From Roridomyces roridus (Eukaryota > Basidiomycota > Agaricomycetes > Agaricales > Mycenaceae): DNA of 64,000 nt. The stretch spans positions 54,038 to 118,037 of the forward strand of contig JARKIF010000099.1 of NCBI GenBank assembly GCA_029378245.1. The letters run 5' to 3'. The position numbers and the translations under genes are program-made. Of the stretch, positions 14,201-26,056 are shown in pieces; position 1 is the first letter of the stretch, and every line of letters starts with the position of its first letter. The notes beneath the pieces were generated by a model. It had not been told where the DNA came from. It saw only the letters and a program-made list of their open reading frames with translations, and did not search any database.

Positions 14201-15262
14201 CTATGTATTGTCTGGCGCGCCAATCCGTCCGACATACCGAATCTCGTCCAGACGAGGAAACAACCGATCGAGATGACGTGCGAGAAGACCCACATCCGCC
14301 TCTTCCTGCGGGGGGGACGAATGCAGAAGGAGCTGCTTCAAGTTATGCTCGAGCACGGACGTCTCGTGGATCGGGGGCATCGGCGTGAGAGATGTGAGGT
14401 CCAATTCGCCGACGAGGAGGAGAGGAAATTGATGCGCCAGACGCGTGAGCGCTGACAGACTGATGTCTGACGCCATGGGGATTGATACAGTTCGGATGTC
14501 CGCCCAGCGCGATGCCAAGTCGAGGAATTCGTCGATATGGAAGGCACGGCAATCCTTGAGCCGGAAGGTCTGCAGCGCAGCGCATTCGGCTAACGGTCTG
14601 AGATCCTCGAGGGTTGTGCAGGCAAAGTCGAAAGACGTGAGCGTGCGCGACCAGCGTTGCGCGACGATCTGGCAAATATGCTTGCCTGAGCTATTGTGGA
14701 TGAGGATAGATTGGAGATCCGGGGACTCGAGTGCGCCGAGGAGTTGCACGGCGGTGATTTCGGACACGGATGAAAGCCGCAGGCACTTCAGGCCTGGGAA
14801 CGGTGGGAAAGGTGCTTGGAACGGGGGGATGGTGTGAATGGTGAGTGAACGCAGGACGGGCAAGAAACGGTGGTCGAGCGGGCGATAGAGATCGCGTGTG
14901 ATCCAAGGGACAATATGGTTGACCGTGAGGTGTTCCAACGTGGAATCGACCTCTGGGGGGATGCGACTCAAATACGTGTGCGATACATTCATGGCGAGGC
15001 AGAGATGCGTGAGGCCCGCCGGCGGGGGAAACGGGGGCAAAATCCCGAGATTCTCCGCGTTAGAAGGTATTCTTGAGGTCCCGAGGGGGAATGGCGCCAA
15101 GGATGGTGCCAGAAGCCTGCACCGAAGTTTTTTGAGATTTGCTAGGAGAGGCTGGCGACGACTGAGAAGGATATCCCATGTTTGAGGTTGGAGCAGGGCC
15201 TGAGTGCCCCATTCAGTGATTTCTTTGACCCAGGCGGCGTGCTTGTCAAAAGACACCCACAT
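14201..15262 (-). pseudogene. F-box/LRR-type protein, 3' part (separated from its F-box exon)
   Basis: An uninterrupted frame of 353 residues beginning MWVSFDKHAAWVKEI. It matches the part of agaric F-box proteins that directly follows the F-box and linker: a conserved Trp, then a pattern like 'FxxYAxRVRSL', then leucine-rich repeats (for example LECAALQTFRLKDC-like units). There is no F-box of its own and no good splice acceptor before the Trp. The missing first exon is found in the same orientation at 23195-23463, beyond the Plavaka insertion. Such proteins are substrate adaptors of SCF ubiquitin ligases. As it stands the fragment lacks the domain that docks to Skp1, so it is probably dead unless transcribed from a new start at this ATG. 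Confidence 0.65.
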
Positions 15263-15595
15263 CAGGAAATTTGTAGATAGCGGGTATTAGCGGACATGAC
15301 TGATGAGCTTTGATAAGCCGATGCTGTGCCTACCCTTTCTCGTCCGCGCTCACCAGCATCCCACCAGCTCTCAACAGTATCACGAGTCAGTCGTCGGCCT
15401 GGTACGGTGCACATCACGGCACATCAGGCCATCACCAGGTGGTCTACTGCTCACGGGCGCTCGCATGCTCTGACCAGATGCCTTCTATCTAGTATCTAGC
15501 CCACCGAAGTGTTAACCTGTTACCGCCTCACTCCTCTTCAAGCTCCCTTTCCCGAGTCCAGCAATGTATATAAAGCTTGAATACATCCTTTTCAC

Positions 15596-16250
15596 TCAAC
15601 TACTGGTCTTGAGGTAGCGGCCAGCGACCAATACAGTACGATCCGGGTCCGAGTCATCCGCCTCCCTCTTGGGCCCACTCTGCCCGCCGCCATGGTCGCT
15701 ATCATCATCCTCCGTCTCTGTATCCCCCCCCACGGGGCCCTCAATTGTCTCCTCGATGTACTCCATCACTGCTTTGACGGCTCGGACGTTCTGCAACAGG
15801 CTCTTGGTCGAGTGCGGCTTCGGGAATCGAAACTTCTCTGTCTCGTTGTGGCGTGCAGCTCCCAGATAGCCACGGAGCGGAGGCAGATTGGCATCGAGGT
15901 AGTCCTGCATCAGTCCTGCGTCTCGCACCCGAACCGACGTCTGGAGCTTCCGTGCTCTCAATTCAGCCTTAATGGCTCGTGCCACTCGGATGCGCCGCGG
16001 AGTCCTGGGCTGCTTGGGCAGCTGGACCGCAGGGTTTCGGAGCACTGTGTGAAGTTTCACGCAAGTCTCCGTGCTGACTTTTGTGTAATTGATGTCTGGC
16101 CAACTGCATCGGAGCTCAATTGACCTGGAACCGGGCAATAGAGCATTCCACTTACGTGTCCAGGTCCAGCGCAGTGCGCAGCTTCCCTGTCGCTTCCTTG
16201 AGAAACGCGTCCGCTGCCGACTGGTTTTCGTAGTCGTAGTATCCCATGGT
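15596..16250 (-). CDS. Second ORF of the Plavaka element, unknown function
   Basis: Start placed at the ATG near 16253 reading MGYYDYENQSAADAFLKEA, a helical N-terminal segment ending at a GTAAGT donor near 16156. The next exon contains a basic stretch (about 16000: RTPRRIRVARAIKAELRAR) and an acidic tail (ETEDDDSDHGGG) before the stop at 15596. Length is about 200 residues. It follows the transposase stop by about 70 bp on the same strand, as an accessory gene of the element would. I recognise no domain. It may instead be an alternative 3' end of the transposase transcript. Confidence 0.5.
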
Positions 16251-16324
16251 CAAAAAGTCGAGAGTCGCCGAGTCGAGTGCAGAGCCACCAGTCTCGAAAA
16301 GGCAATATGTATTATTAATCACAT

Positions 16325-19300
16325 CTAGTAGCCACCAAAGCCCGTGTCGTCTTCAGGAATCTCTTCCTCCTCCTCTAATCCAAACTCGTCGTCATCCTCG
16401 CCGTCCTCCTCCGGCTCTTCTTCACCATCTTCGTCATCCTCTTCGTCTGAATCAGAATCATCCCCCGGGTCTTCGCGATCGCCAGCCTCTCGCGGTCCAT
16501 CCTCCACTTCCACGTTATCCACTTGCATCGAGTCTTCCTCCTCCTCCACAACCGTGAGATTGACATGCCCGACCCCACCCCCCAAATAGCGCATGAACAT
16601 GTCCCTGTCCGCAAAGCTAGGGCGGCCAGGCTGAGTCAGACAGATGAGTGCTGGGGGTGAGATTGACGCACATGTCGACATAATAATTCATCCAGTCTTC
16701 AGTGTCGTTGATAGCACGAGCCGCAGTAGCATCCCGCGTGGCCAATAGGTCGTTGGTACGGCCACCCGCGAATACAGGAATAAGATGACAGCCCCGAATC
16801 ACCTGGGCTGGGTCCAGGAATCCAAACGCGTACGGGTCCGACTCATGAACGAATCCCACCTTGGGAAGGCGCCCACGTTTGATGCCTGCGCGATACCCCG
16901 GCTCGACGCCAAGCCATCTAACCCACAGGAACTCCATCGACTCTGGGGCCGTGCAGTCGATCGATGATGCGGTAAAGGCCGTAGTATGGAATACGCCGAG
17001 GAGTTGACAGTACCAGTACGGATGAGCGCCGGGCTCGTCTTCGGGAGAGCGAACCATGAGGAATGCGGAGAAGCGGGGATTGAGGGTGTCTCGGTCCCGC
17101 CGAACATCATATGTCGTGAAGTTGACGCGGAGGGTTTTGGTAGCATAGATTGTGTTGTTCACGATGAATAAGGTTTGGCGGTCGGCATGTGTGAACTCGT
17201 CGTGTGTGTCACCGTCAAAATCGCGGTGCCGAATTCGCCCCAGAAGGTGGTCCTGAAGCTTGGGTAAAAAGCCCTGGCAGACATGAGACAGAGAAAGAAA
17301 ACAGGGGTTAGAGATTTACCGCGACAGCAGGATCTGCACTCTTGTCCGGTATGAACCGATATAGATCGATGGGACAGCGACGGGCATTGCTGGTATGGTG
17401 GTGGACATCGGGCGGTGTGTACCCCAAAGGTTCTTCACCAAAGCGGCCATGATGGGCATGCCTCCGCTTGGTGCGTGCAGCCACTCGGGCGCGTTTTAGA
17501 CGCATGTAACGCATGGCAATCTGCTTTTCATGCTCACGCTTGTTCGTCACCGAGTACATCCGCTTGACCTGGCGATGGAGACTCTCGCCCTGCAGCAAAA
17601 TCAGCCGGGCCCACTTCAATGGACAACGAAAACTCACCAGCTGAGTGGAGTATGAATCTGTGGGCCCAAAGAGCTCGATGGTCCGTACATAATCTCCGAG
17701 TGCATGCCACTTGTAGGTGTTGAGGTTCAGTGTCTTCTTCTTGGACTGTTTTGAGGCAGGGGCAGAGGCGGCGGAGGCGCTGACAGGTGCGGGAGTGTCA
17801 GCGGGAACGACTTGTGGGCGTGAAGCGGATCCGGCTGTCTCGGAGGCCCGTTGCTCCCGTCGTGCGCGCGCCGCAGTTTCTCGGGGCAGCTCGACAGTAT
17901 TGAATTCGGAGCAGGTAGTATTTTTGAAGTCCCGCATGAGTCGCCCAATCTCAGGGGTAAGCTTGCGGAGATGTTCTAGCGTCGGATCTGTATGCATCCG
18001 CAGCTTAGCCGCTGCATGCCACTCGGCCACCCGGTACATGAGCTTGAGGACACGATCATTGTGTTCGGGAGGGAAAAGGCCGTCAAAGGCGGGAATGGCG
18101 CATTGGAGTAGGTCCTCAAAGTCACGGGCTCCCAGTTTTTTTCATCTCGGAGGCATTGGTGGCAAAGCGGCGTATAGTGTCTGTCCCGAATCGTGGCATT
18201 TGACGGTAGCTACCGAAATGATCAGGAATCGCATATGGAGGAGGGCGTAACAGGACCAACCGACGATCCAGCTCGGCGACACGCTCTTTCCCATTTGGAA
18301 GGGCATACAAGAGACGGATGAGATGGGTGAAGAGGTTTTTCCATACACCCAGCTCAAACTCATGCATAAAATCGACAACTAGCATTTGATGCAAGTTAAA
18401 GTCGTCGCCGAGACGTTCGATGAAGGCATTCTGGGACAAGTGAGCATCCGAGGGTAGAGGCCGAATATAAGAGAGAGACTAACCAAGGTCGGGACTGACG
18501 ACGTTTCCGAAAGTAAATCCTCTACCCTGACCCCTTTGATGCCCATGGCCAAGTCGTATATGCAACGGCGCGCGATCTCGATCTTGTCTGCGAGGTACTT
18601 TCTCGCTCCTGTGATTCGAGCGGAAAGATCGCGAATCAATCCCATGCGGTTGAGGAGGGACTTGGACGTCAGACAGCGAGGGCAGGGACACTTGCCGTTG
18701 TCACGGATTGTGGCAATAAGAACCCTGGCAAGAAGGAAGTAAGCACTGGAGTATTATGGCGAAAGATGACTCACTTCTCGGGATAGTCCGCCGAATAAGT
18801 GAAGAAACGTGGGTACACTCGCCGCTCGATTCCATCGGCACATTTGATGACAATCCCGTATGTGTACGCGTGGCAGAAGTCATCGTCAAGGAGCAGTTTC
18901 CAAACGGCATGGAAAAGCTCCCGGCGACAGTGGGCCAAAATCTCGGCCTTTTGAGTTGTCCATTTGGCATGAAACTTGGAGATTTCATCTTGGATGGCGT
19001 CGGGAAGCTGTCGAATGTTCTCGTGAGCCTGGGGAATGCAGAAGAAAAGATAACTCACTGAGGGGATATATGCAAGATGGTTTTCCGCACCAATCTCAGG
19101 TATAACACGGAAATATTTTGAAAGATTGGCAAAGAAGAGATAAATCGGCCAAAGCTTGGCCGTGCCGAAGTTGGCGAGATGAGTCGAATCTGAGAAGCCC
19201 ATGAGCCCTGCTAGAGCCTTCTCGCGCTTGCATCCCAGGTCATCCGGAGGAAGCTTTCCGTGACGTTGAATGTGGTCATGTTCCTTGATGTACGCGTCGG

Positions 19301-20518
19301 AGTTGTATATCTCGCTCAGCACTCGTGTCTCCCGATCACTGCCGCGTGCGCGATGATACAGTTTGAAGGGGGAAAAATGAAAATGCTTGGAGAGAGGGTC
19401 TTGAAATGCCGCTTTAATGACGGACACGAGCGGGCGGTAGTAGAGACCTGGTACCGCAAATGTGCGTGACGGAACACCAGAGGCTCCCGAGGGCACCGTG
19501 ATCTCCACGCTCGTTTTTCGAAACTCCTCGAACAATGGCAAGGCGGTCTGGGACGCCTCGTCAACCTGCTTGTTGGCCCGGCTGGCTTTGAAATCCTCCA
19601 GGTCCTTCCCATTGAAGCGGGGGTCCCGAATGATATCCGCCAGCAGGTCCATCTGGGCCTCTGACTTGGTCGCGTGCCCGTTGTTGAGCCATCCGATGAG
19701 TGCTGTAGTTGTCCAACTCATCACCTTTGGGGCTTTGGGCGCAGGAGGGGAAGGAGTCGCATTCGCATTCGAGCTCGTAGCATGTTGCCGTGAAAATTGT
19801 GTAGACAAGTCATCGAAAGAGATGAGCAGGTCCGGGTCATACGAAGGGCGGTGGAGATAGCTGCGCCACAAGCCAAACATATTGACGGCCGTATTGTACG
19901 TATCCCTGACAATGAGAGATATGCGGGGCAAAGCGGGCAAGGTTGGCGCTGCTGGTGTCGGCACTGGATCATTCGCCGGCTGTAACGGCTGAGGGAGAAT
20001 ATCCCTATAACGTGCGGGCTTCCGAATATCTCGTTTGGGACGGCCAAGTTGTGCTGGTGGCTCTGAGTCGGACCCTGCATGGAAAACAGGTACGGGACCC
20101 GCTTCAAAAGGTACGGGATCCGCTTCAAAAAAGGCCATTGGTACGTCTTCGTCCGGTGAAGGACTACGAGCGGTGAAAGAGGGCCCGGGAATGGGCAGTG
20201 TCTGCAGCGAGTATGAGCCGGCTCGTTCGGTGTGCAGTTGAGTGCAATAAGAAAAGAACGCACAGGTTCTGAAGAATTGGCTCGTTGCTTGCGTTGCTGC
20301 AGGGAGACTGGGGTTTTCAGGCTGGACCCCGGGGGCACCTTGCGCTTTTTGTTTGGAATGCCGACAACGCCGGGGGAGTTGGATGAGCCTCTCTCACGAC
20401 GGGCTGCAATTTGAAGAGTCTGGTGTTCCATCCATTTCGTGCAGCCCTTTCGGTGACGAGTGAGAGCAGCGTCGGAATTTGCCTTTGTTTCGCAGTTCGG
20501 GGCACCACAGAGGAACAT
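16325..20518 (-). CDS. Plavaka-family transposase
   Basis: A large multi-exon gene for a cut-and-paste transposase. The start at 20518 (MFLCGAPNCETKANSDAALTR) opens an N-terminal zinc finger (C-x4-C, later H-x4-C) that probably binds DNA. The central part shows the family hallmarks THLANFGTAKLWPIYLFF (about 19160), AHCRRELFHAVWKLLLDD (about 18910) and RRVYPRFFTYSADYPEK (about 18790). After introns come FMHEFELGVWKNLFTHLIRLLYA (about 18330-18400; key residues H, E and W), the ELFGPTDSYSTQ block (about 17660), and the C-terminal DRDMFMRYLGGGVGH followed by a very acidic tail to the stop at 16325. Plavaka enzymes are related to CACTA and KDZ transposases of mushrooms. Frames look open across the exons I could join, so the copy may be recent. 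Exact exon edges are not all resolved. Confidence 0.85.
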
Positions 20519-20778
20519 GCAGACGAGGAAGAAGAGAAATATCAGCCGAGCAGTCGAAACTATCGCGCTGCCGGTGCGCGTCCGACCACTGAGCATAGAC
20601 GGCTCAACGGCTGTGGTAGCAAGGACGAGTGAGACTGTTCCTGATTAGTACATAGAAATCACGAGTACATTGGCAGTATAAATTTTCCATAAGTTTTGGA
20701 CTGTTTGATGGTCAGCGGGCGGTATAAGAGCAAGAATCCGAAGCGCCCGCACCTCTTCGCCCTTCTCCCTCTTGTTTC
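20519..20778. promoter_or_regulatory. Bidirectional promoter between transposase and DUF6698-like gene
   Basis: Only 260 bp separate the two divergent starts. A TATA-like TATAAG at 20723-20728 lies about 50 bp before the plus-strand ATG. The short shared spacer would allow coordinated expression of the two genes. Confidence 0.45.
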
Positions 20779-22785
20779 ATGGCCACCCGATCTCGCTCCC
20801 CGGGCTCCCAAAGCCCTCCACCGCGGCGTCAACGCCGGAGTCGAGGCCGCTCCAGCTCCCGCAGCCCACGACGCCAAGCCTCCCGCTCCCGTAGCCCACG
20901 ACGGCAGGAGCCACATCCCGGCCACAACACATCGCGCCGCAACTCTCGCTCTCGCTCTCGCTCCCGCTCCCGTTCCCGTCAAAGATCCTCCCATGGATCA
21001 AGTGGCACCACTCCATTCGGTGGACGCGCCGGCTCCGGCTCCGACGAGGGCGGCTACAAGACTGCATTCCTGGCATTGAAAGCCAAAACCAGCGCGGAGA
21101 ACCGGAAGAAGAGGAGGCGTAACTCTAATGAGTTAGTCATGCAATCTTCCACTGTGTCGTCGATATCCACTCACATGGTTGTCCAGGGAGGAAAGTCCCA
21201 TGAAGATGGGCCGCGGGATTCGTATGCTCGCGACGTTGTTCGACGATATCGCCACCGTGGTTGCCGACGCCGAAGCCTATGCATTGAATCCCTTGGACGA
21301 CGTGGACCTGGACGAATTTGCAGAGGAGCTTAACGACGAGCAGCTGACATATCTGGCAGAAAAACGGAAGTGAGTAAACTTACCACTGCCGTGTTGTTCA
21401 CTGGATCACCACACCTTGCAGCGAAGAACGCAATCTTGCAGCATTCAAGGAAATCCACCGCCTCGTACCCGCTCTCAAAGCAAAGCTGCTGGGGGAGAGT
21501 GCTGAGCTTCTTTCTTTCTACGTGTCGGTACGTCGTCACCAGTGCATCGGAGGCGTAGACTTTGATGTTTTGCATAGATTCAGAAGGGCGCCAATGACTC
21601 TCGCAGCGACGACTTGGACACAGTGACACGTCTCGTGGCCAATGTGCTCAACCACCAGCGCGAAAACGCCGCTGACATTCGCGTCTTCAATCACTCACCA
21701 CCCATTACAGACAGCGAGGGCAAAACAGTGCCGCAGTACCCTCCGATATTGGCAGAAGCAAACCGAGATCTCCGCGGCATTCAGAACGATTATTGCCTGG
21801 GACTGCTCTGTCCAGTTGAGCACGATGTCGGCGATGCAGCGTGAGTTGTGTACATCCCCTTTAGGATTGACAGCTTACCACACTCCTTTCCCAAGCATTC
21901 GTGCTTCTCTTCGTTCTCTGTCCTCGACCACTGGCCCCGCCTCAACGACGCCGAAGACTAGCATCAACGACAGCTTCTACGCTCGCCTCTTCTTTGAAGG
22001 TTTCCAAGGCGATCCAAACAATGTCGACCACGGTTTCTTGAAGAGCCGCTTGCTCACCTTGGTCCGTTGTTACTGCTTTGAAACAAACCAGCTAATAGTA
22101 ACGTCGCAGTGCTTCAAGGCTGTCTTCACCGGCCCCTCCTCTGCCAAAGCCGAAATCGAGAACACCCCGCCCGCCAAACGCGCGAAGGGCGCCATCCGTA
22201 GAAACACCGCCGAGATCTTCCGCATGGGAGGCAAGGTCACTGGTCGCTCCATCGCCTATATAGCCGTCTTGGTGCGTTATGCTTTGTCTGCCAACCATTC
22301 CGTCTGAGTCACACCCTCGATAGACACACCTCTCCCTTACCAACGCCCGTCAATGGTGCAAGCAATGCTATGGCATCTCTTACCCGCAAATGTACAACTT
22401 CCTCGTCGACTACTTTGAAGCACCGCAGGATGGGACTCCCGAGAGAGCTCACGCCGATGCGCTCCTTGCATGGTGGACTGGGTGCGTGTCACGGTTTCTG
22501 TGTCCTGAGCTTCCCTGACAGCACTACAGTCAGATCTTCCCCGACCACGCGTCAGCCGCCTCTACCAACCCCACCGCCGTCAACTCTATGGCCAAGCTCA
22601 GGGCTCAACGTCAAGCCCGAGCAGCTGAACTGGAAAAGGCCGCCGCCGAGGCCGAGGCTGCAGCTGCTGAGGCTGCAGCGGCGGCTGCGCCTCGCATCGG
22701 GCCTGTGACCAACACTCAGGAGGAGACGGCGACCAACACCGAGGAGACGGCGACTAACACCGAGGAGGATACGTCGGGGCAGTAA
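20779..22785 (+). CDS. DUF6698-like protein with Arg/Ser-rich N-terminus
   Basis: A multi-exon gene whose start MATRSRSPGSQS opens about 75 residues of RS/SR dipeptides, resembling nuclear splicing-factor tails and likely to drive nuclear localisation. After exons reading RGIRMLATLFDDIATVVADAEA and HRLVPALKAKLLGE comes the conserved core. It includes GLLCPVEHDVGD, GDPNNVDHGFLKSRLL (about 22015) and, near the end, DALLAWWTGQIFP (about 22470-22530), which match the DUF6698 pattern common and expanded in Agaricomycetes. The C-terminus is an Ala/Glu-rich predicted helix and a TNTEETA repeat. DUF6698 has no known biochemical role. The gene lies inside the Plavaka insertion, head-to-head with the transposase, so I infer it is element cargo or a partner factor. 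Family call from pattern memory, not from a search. Confidence 0.7.
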
Positions 22786-23190
22786 AGCATCTATTCTACA
22801 TACCCTAATACATCTGGTTTACTATCCCTCCCTCTCCTTCCTTGTGAGCAATCTCGAGTCTGACGTACACCGGTCCTCCGCCCCACAGCCGGGATACAAA
22901 CTTGTGAGCATCGGTTAGCGCTGGCTGGGGCGCGTCCGTTCGTCTTCAGCCGGGTCATGACCTTATCAGCTCACGATGAGCGCCGGTCGCAGGCTTGTGG
23001 GCTGACGGTGGGCCCGGTGACTCATTACCCGGCGCCGGTGGATCTTCCAAGCTCGTGATCTGGGCGGGTGAGGCTGACCATCATCTGGCGAGCGCGGGCG
23101 AGTGCTGACTGTGCGCGTGATGCCGGATCCGGATTGTACATTTTTGGTGATGCAATCTGAAGCATTGAGTGGGTGACTGAAGCCCTATAC
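22786..23190. other. GC-rich non-coding end of the Plavaka element
   Basis: About 400 bp with no gene. Short words recur, including GAGCGCCGG, GCTGAC and GCTTGTG, often in direct or inverted pairs, a layout typical of transposon subterminal binding sites. The boundary with the F-box intron lies somewhere between 23100 and 23190. Confidence 0.4.
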
Positions 23191-23194
23191 TTAC

Positions 23195-23463
23195 TGATCA
23201 ACGGGGTCGTATGGAAAGTTCGGGACACATACACAGCCATTATTCGCAGATATGTGCATCTGGAATCCCGGGAGGAGTTTCAACAAAGGGAGCAGGTCCC
23301 TCAGCGTGCGCCAGAGGACACGCTCTGCCGATTCCGACACCACTTTGCTCGTCAGAACGAGAGCGGAGAGTGATTTCCGGTCATCGTGAATCTTGTCAAA
23401 GATGATTTCTTGAAGGTCGATGTTCAAGATACATTCATGGCACCATTGGTGCGTGGTAGCCAT
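23195..23463 (-). pseudogene. F-box protein, first exon (5' part of the split gene)
   Basis: Encodes MATTHQWCHECILNIDLQEI, then a recognisable F-box: LSALVLTSKVVSESAERVLW (hydrophobic pattern with the terminal Trp) and LLPLLKLLPGFQ. The exon ends in a GTAAGT donor right after GATCA at 23195. Downstream on this strand there is no continuation until 15262, where the missing remainder of an F-box protein starts in the same orientation. I infer one ancestral gene split by the Plavaka insertion. The upstream neighbour, the Kelch-MYND gene, begins only about 100 bp away on the other strand, so the two probably shared a promoter. Confidence 0.65.
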
Positions 23464-23567
23464 GGGTGGTGGTGGTGGTGAGAGAGCGCGCTAGATTACA
23501 TAAGCTGTCAATCACAAAATCTGTCTTCTTCTGCCACCAACGACATCTGCTTCTCGCCTTCCTGATC

Positions 23568-26056
23568 ATGGACACAGAGGCTCTCAGGACCTTCATGAAA
23601 GGCAATGGAATGGATGCAGATCGTTTCCTCAAGATGATGGCCCGCGTAGACTTGAAGTCGGATCCTATCCGCCCAAACGCTCCCACTCCCCCAACCTCGG
23701 CCACTGCGTTGTTCGCGCCTAATGCTGCAGCCACGGGCCGGAGACCACAGAACGACAGAATCCAGATGCTTGCGCGAAATCCTGACGGATTGGACGACCT
23801 CTGTCCACCCAACGCCACCAATCGTGCCACCTGCTTTGTGCGGGGCAATGTCTTCAAAGCCAAGGCCGAGAGACAATGGGCGGCCAAAGCGTACTCTGAC
23901 GCGCGGGTATCCTACATGCGTGCCGCCTCGGAAATGCTTGGACAGCCCGTGCCGGGAGCTGGCGAGGTCCGCTCAGAGGATTACGCACGTCTGGGCAACG
24001 GCTGGGATGCGGTCGATATGCTGGGATGCATCAACGGAGTCGTCGCGTGTTGCAGACAGCTGAAGGATTATAACACTGTGAGTGGCATGCAACTTCCATC
24101 TCTCTCTTATTCATCGGTATGCAGGCGCTGTTGTGGGTCGAGGAGGCCGCAGTAGTCATTAAAAACATCGAGATTGCGAATAAGCTGGAATCTTCTTTCG
24201 GTGAGTCTTCCGTCATCCAACCTCGGCGGCGTTGATACTTTCACAGAATGGACTCCAATGCAGCTGAGCGCTCTCCCCGACTATTTCTTCGAACGCACCA
24301 CGTCTTTATGTCTGGCCGCGGATATCTTTCTCGCGGTTGGGAATACTGGCTGCGCTGTACATCGTCGCTGGGTCGCCGACGAGATGCTGGCGTTCCTTCC
24401 TGATCGCCTAAAGACCTCGCAAACATGTCAATTTGATCCTCCTCTGGGCGTCGACATCGCTCGTCTCCGTCATCCCGATCCTCAGAGGATATCGTCCTCG
24501 ACTATCGAGTATCCGACGCTTCAGGTGCAAGGATCCTGGCAGAAGCTGAGCATCCGAAAAGAAAATACACTCAATCCTCGTCAGCGTTGTGCTGTTATGG
24601 CCTTTGACGGTGAGTTGCGTTCATCTGTTCGCCTGTCATTTGACGTCTCTTAGGCAAGCTGTACGTCCTCGGCGGGGAGAAAGTCACCGGCGGCCCATAT
24701 TACCGCGACTTTTGGATGCTCGACCTAGCATCATTGAGCGGGTGGGAGCGCCTCCCCGACTTTCTGATTCCCAAACATGTCATGGGGGACTTCATCGGGT
24801 ATCAAATGACCCCTCATCGCGATGGGGCCACCTTCGTCTTCGTTGGCGTGCCCATGGTCGCCATCTTTCATCTGCGACGGCGTAAATGGGCTATGCTGGA
24901 TGCAGATTTTATTCCGGACGCACAAACGCCTGAATGGCCGTATTCGCGTGTCCGAGACTACAGCGCCCATTGCATCGGGGACAAGCTGTATATCTTTGGT
25001 GGGGCGTTTCCCGGGAGCGCCGTTGGCACTGATTTATTCATGGAGCTGGATATTACGAGTAAGAAGTGGCGTAGGCTGAGTGGGTCGGCGGTACCCAAGC
25101 CATCGGCGGTGTCCCCTGGCCCGCGCACCGATTGCTCGAGTTGGGTGTCCAAAGACCAGAAGAGGATTTTCTTTTTGTTTGGAGCGGCTGATAGGAATGC
25201 TGCGATGCAGCATGGGCAGGTGCATGGGCATCTTTACTCGTATGGGTATGGGGATTTGTGGAGTTGGGATATCGGCGAGGAGAGGTGGACGAGGGAGCGG
25301 ATGATTGGGAATGTGCCTTCTCCGCGCGGGGAGATGGCGTGTGTCTATGCAAGTTCCGCGTTCTCTTTCTTTCTCCTTTCCTGGTTAACCTTAGCTTGCA
25401 GCACGAAGCCCTCGACAAGGTCGTCCTTTTTGGCGGGTACAGCCCTACCGTGTCAACCTGGTTCGACGAAATGAACGACACGGTAACATACACATACTAC
25501 GCTGATACCTTCATCGGCGACATGACCTCCTCTTCTTCGTCTTCGTCCACCAACCCGAACCCTGTATCCTGGCGTCAAGTCCTAACCCGCGGCTTCCCCA
25601 CCTACCGTGCCCAATCATGGCTCGTCGTCGACTCCAAGACGGGCAAGATATACCTCTTCAGCGGATACAAGAACACGACGTACGTGCCGTCCAAGGGGAG
25701 TACTAGTACCGAGAACAAGGGCAAGGACAAGGACAAGCCCAAGCCCAGTTCGCGGAGTTTTCTCGATTTGTGGCAACTCAAGCTCGATGTGCCTGGTGGG
25801 CATTTCACTGGGGTTGATTTGGAGGAGGAAGCGAGGACGGCAGTGGTGGGACCGTGGCAGAGGTGTTTTGCGTGTGGGTCGACGGGGCCGTGGAAGAAGT
25901 GCGGAGGTGTGTGCATCATCCATCTCTTGTGTGCGGCCAAAAGTTGACTGACCGCGCTCAGGAACGTGTAAAGGCCGTGCGTTCTTTTGCGATTCGGAGT
26001 GTTTTCGCGAAGGGTGGAAGGAGCATAAGGAGAAGCATGGATGCGCAAATGCGTGA
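23568..26056 (+). CDS. Kelch-repeat protein with C-terminal MYND zinc finger
   Basis: A multi-exon gene of about 690 residues. The N-terminal third is helical and TPR-like (RQWAAKAYSDARVSYMRAA, DAVDMLGCINGVVACCRQL). The middle is a Kelch beta-propeller with several 'GG...W' blades: KLYVLGGEKVTGG (about 24655), KLYIFGGAFPGS (about 24985), IFFLFGAADRN (about 25165), KVVLFGGYSP (about 25425) and KIYLFSGYKN (about 25645). The last exons give a MYND finger: CFACGSTGPWKKCGG, intron, CKGRAFFCDSECFREGW, then KHGC, with the expected Cys and His spacing. Stop at 26054-26056. MYND fingers bind short peptides and Kelch propellers bind proteins, so an adaptor or scaffold role is likely. The combination is known in basidiomycetes, but its function is not established. 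Confidence 0.85.

Larger units (their letters stand above)
15270..23190. mobile_element. Plavaka-type DNA transposon, about 7.9 kb, with three genes (ends approximate)
   Basis: The span lies between two halves of one F-box gene. It carries a Plavaka transposase (minus, 16325-20518), a second ORF (minus, 15596-16250) and a DUF6698-like gene (plus, 20779-22785). Both margins (about 15290-15500 and 22840-23160) hold GC-rich DNA with short shared words such as GCGCTC, GATGAG and CAGTCAG in opposing orientation, as in subterminal repeats. I could not fix the terminal inverted repeats or the target duplication by eye, so the borders are inferred from where the F-box gene stops. Confidence 0.6.

Noticed and set aside
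15245..23180. CACCCAC words near 15251 and (inverted) near 23170 as the TIRs of the Plavaka element
   Set aside because: The left copy encodes the conserved Trp-Val of the F-box protein and the flanking bases do not form a target duplication.
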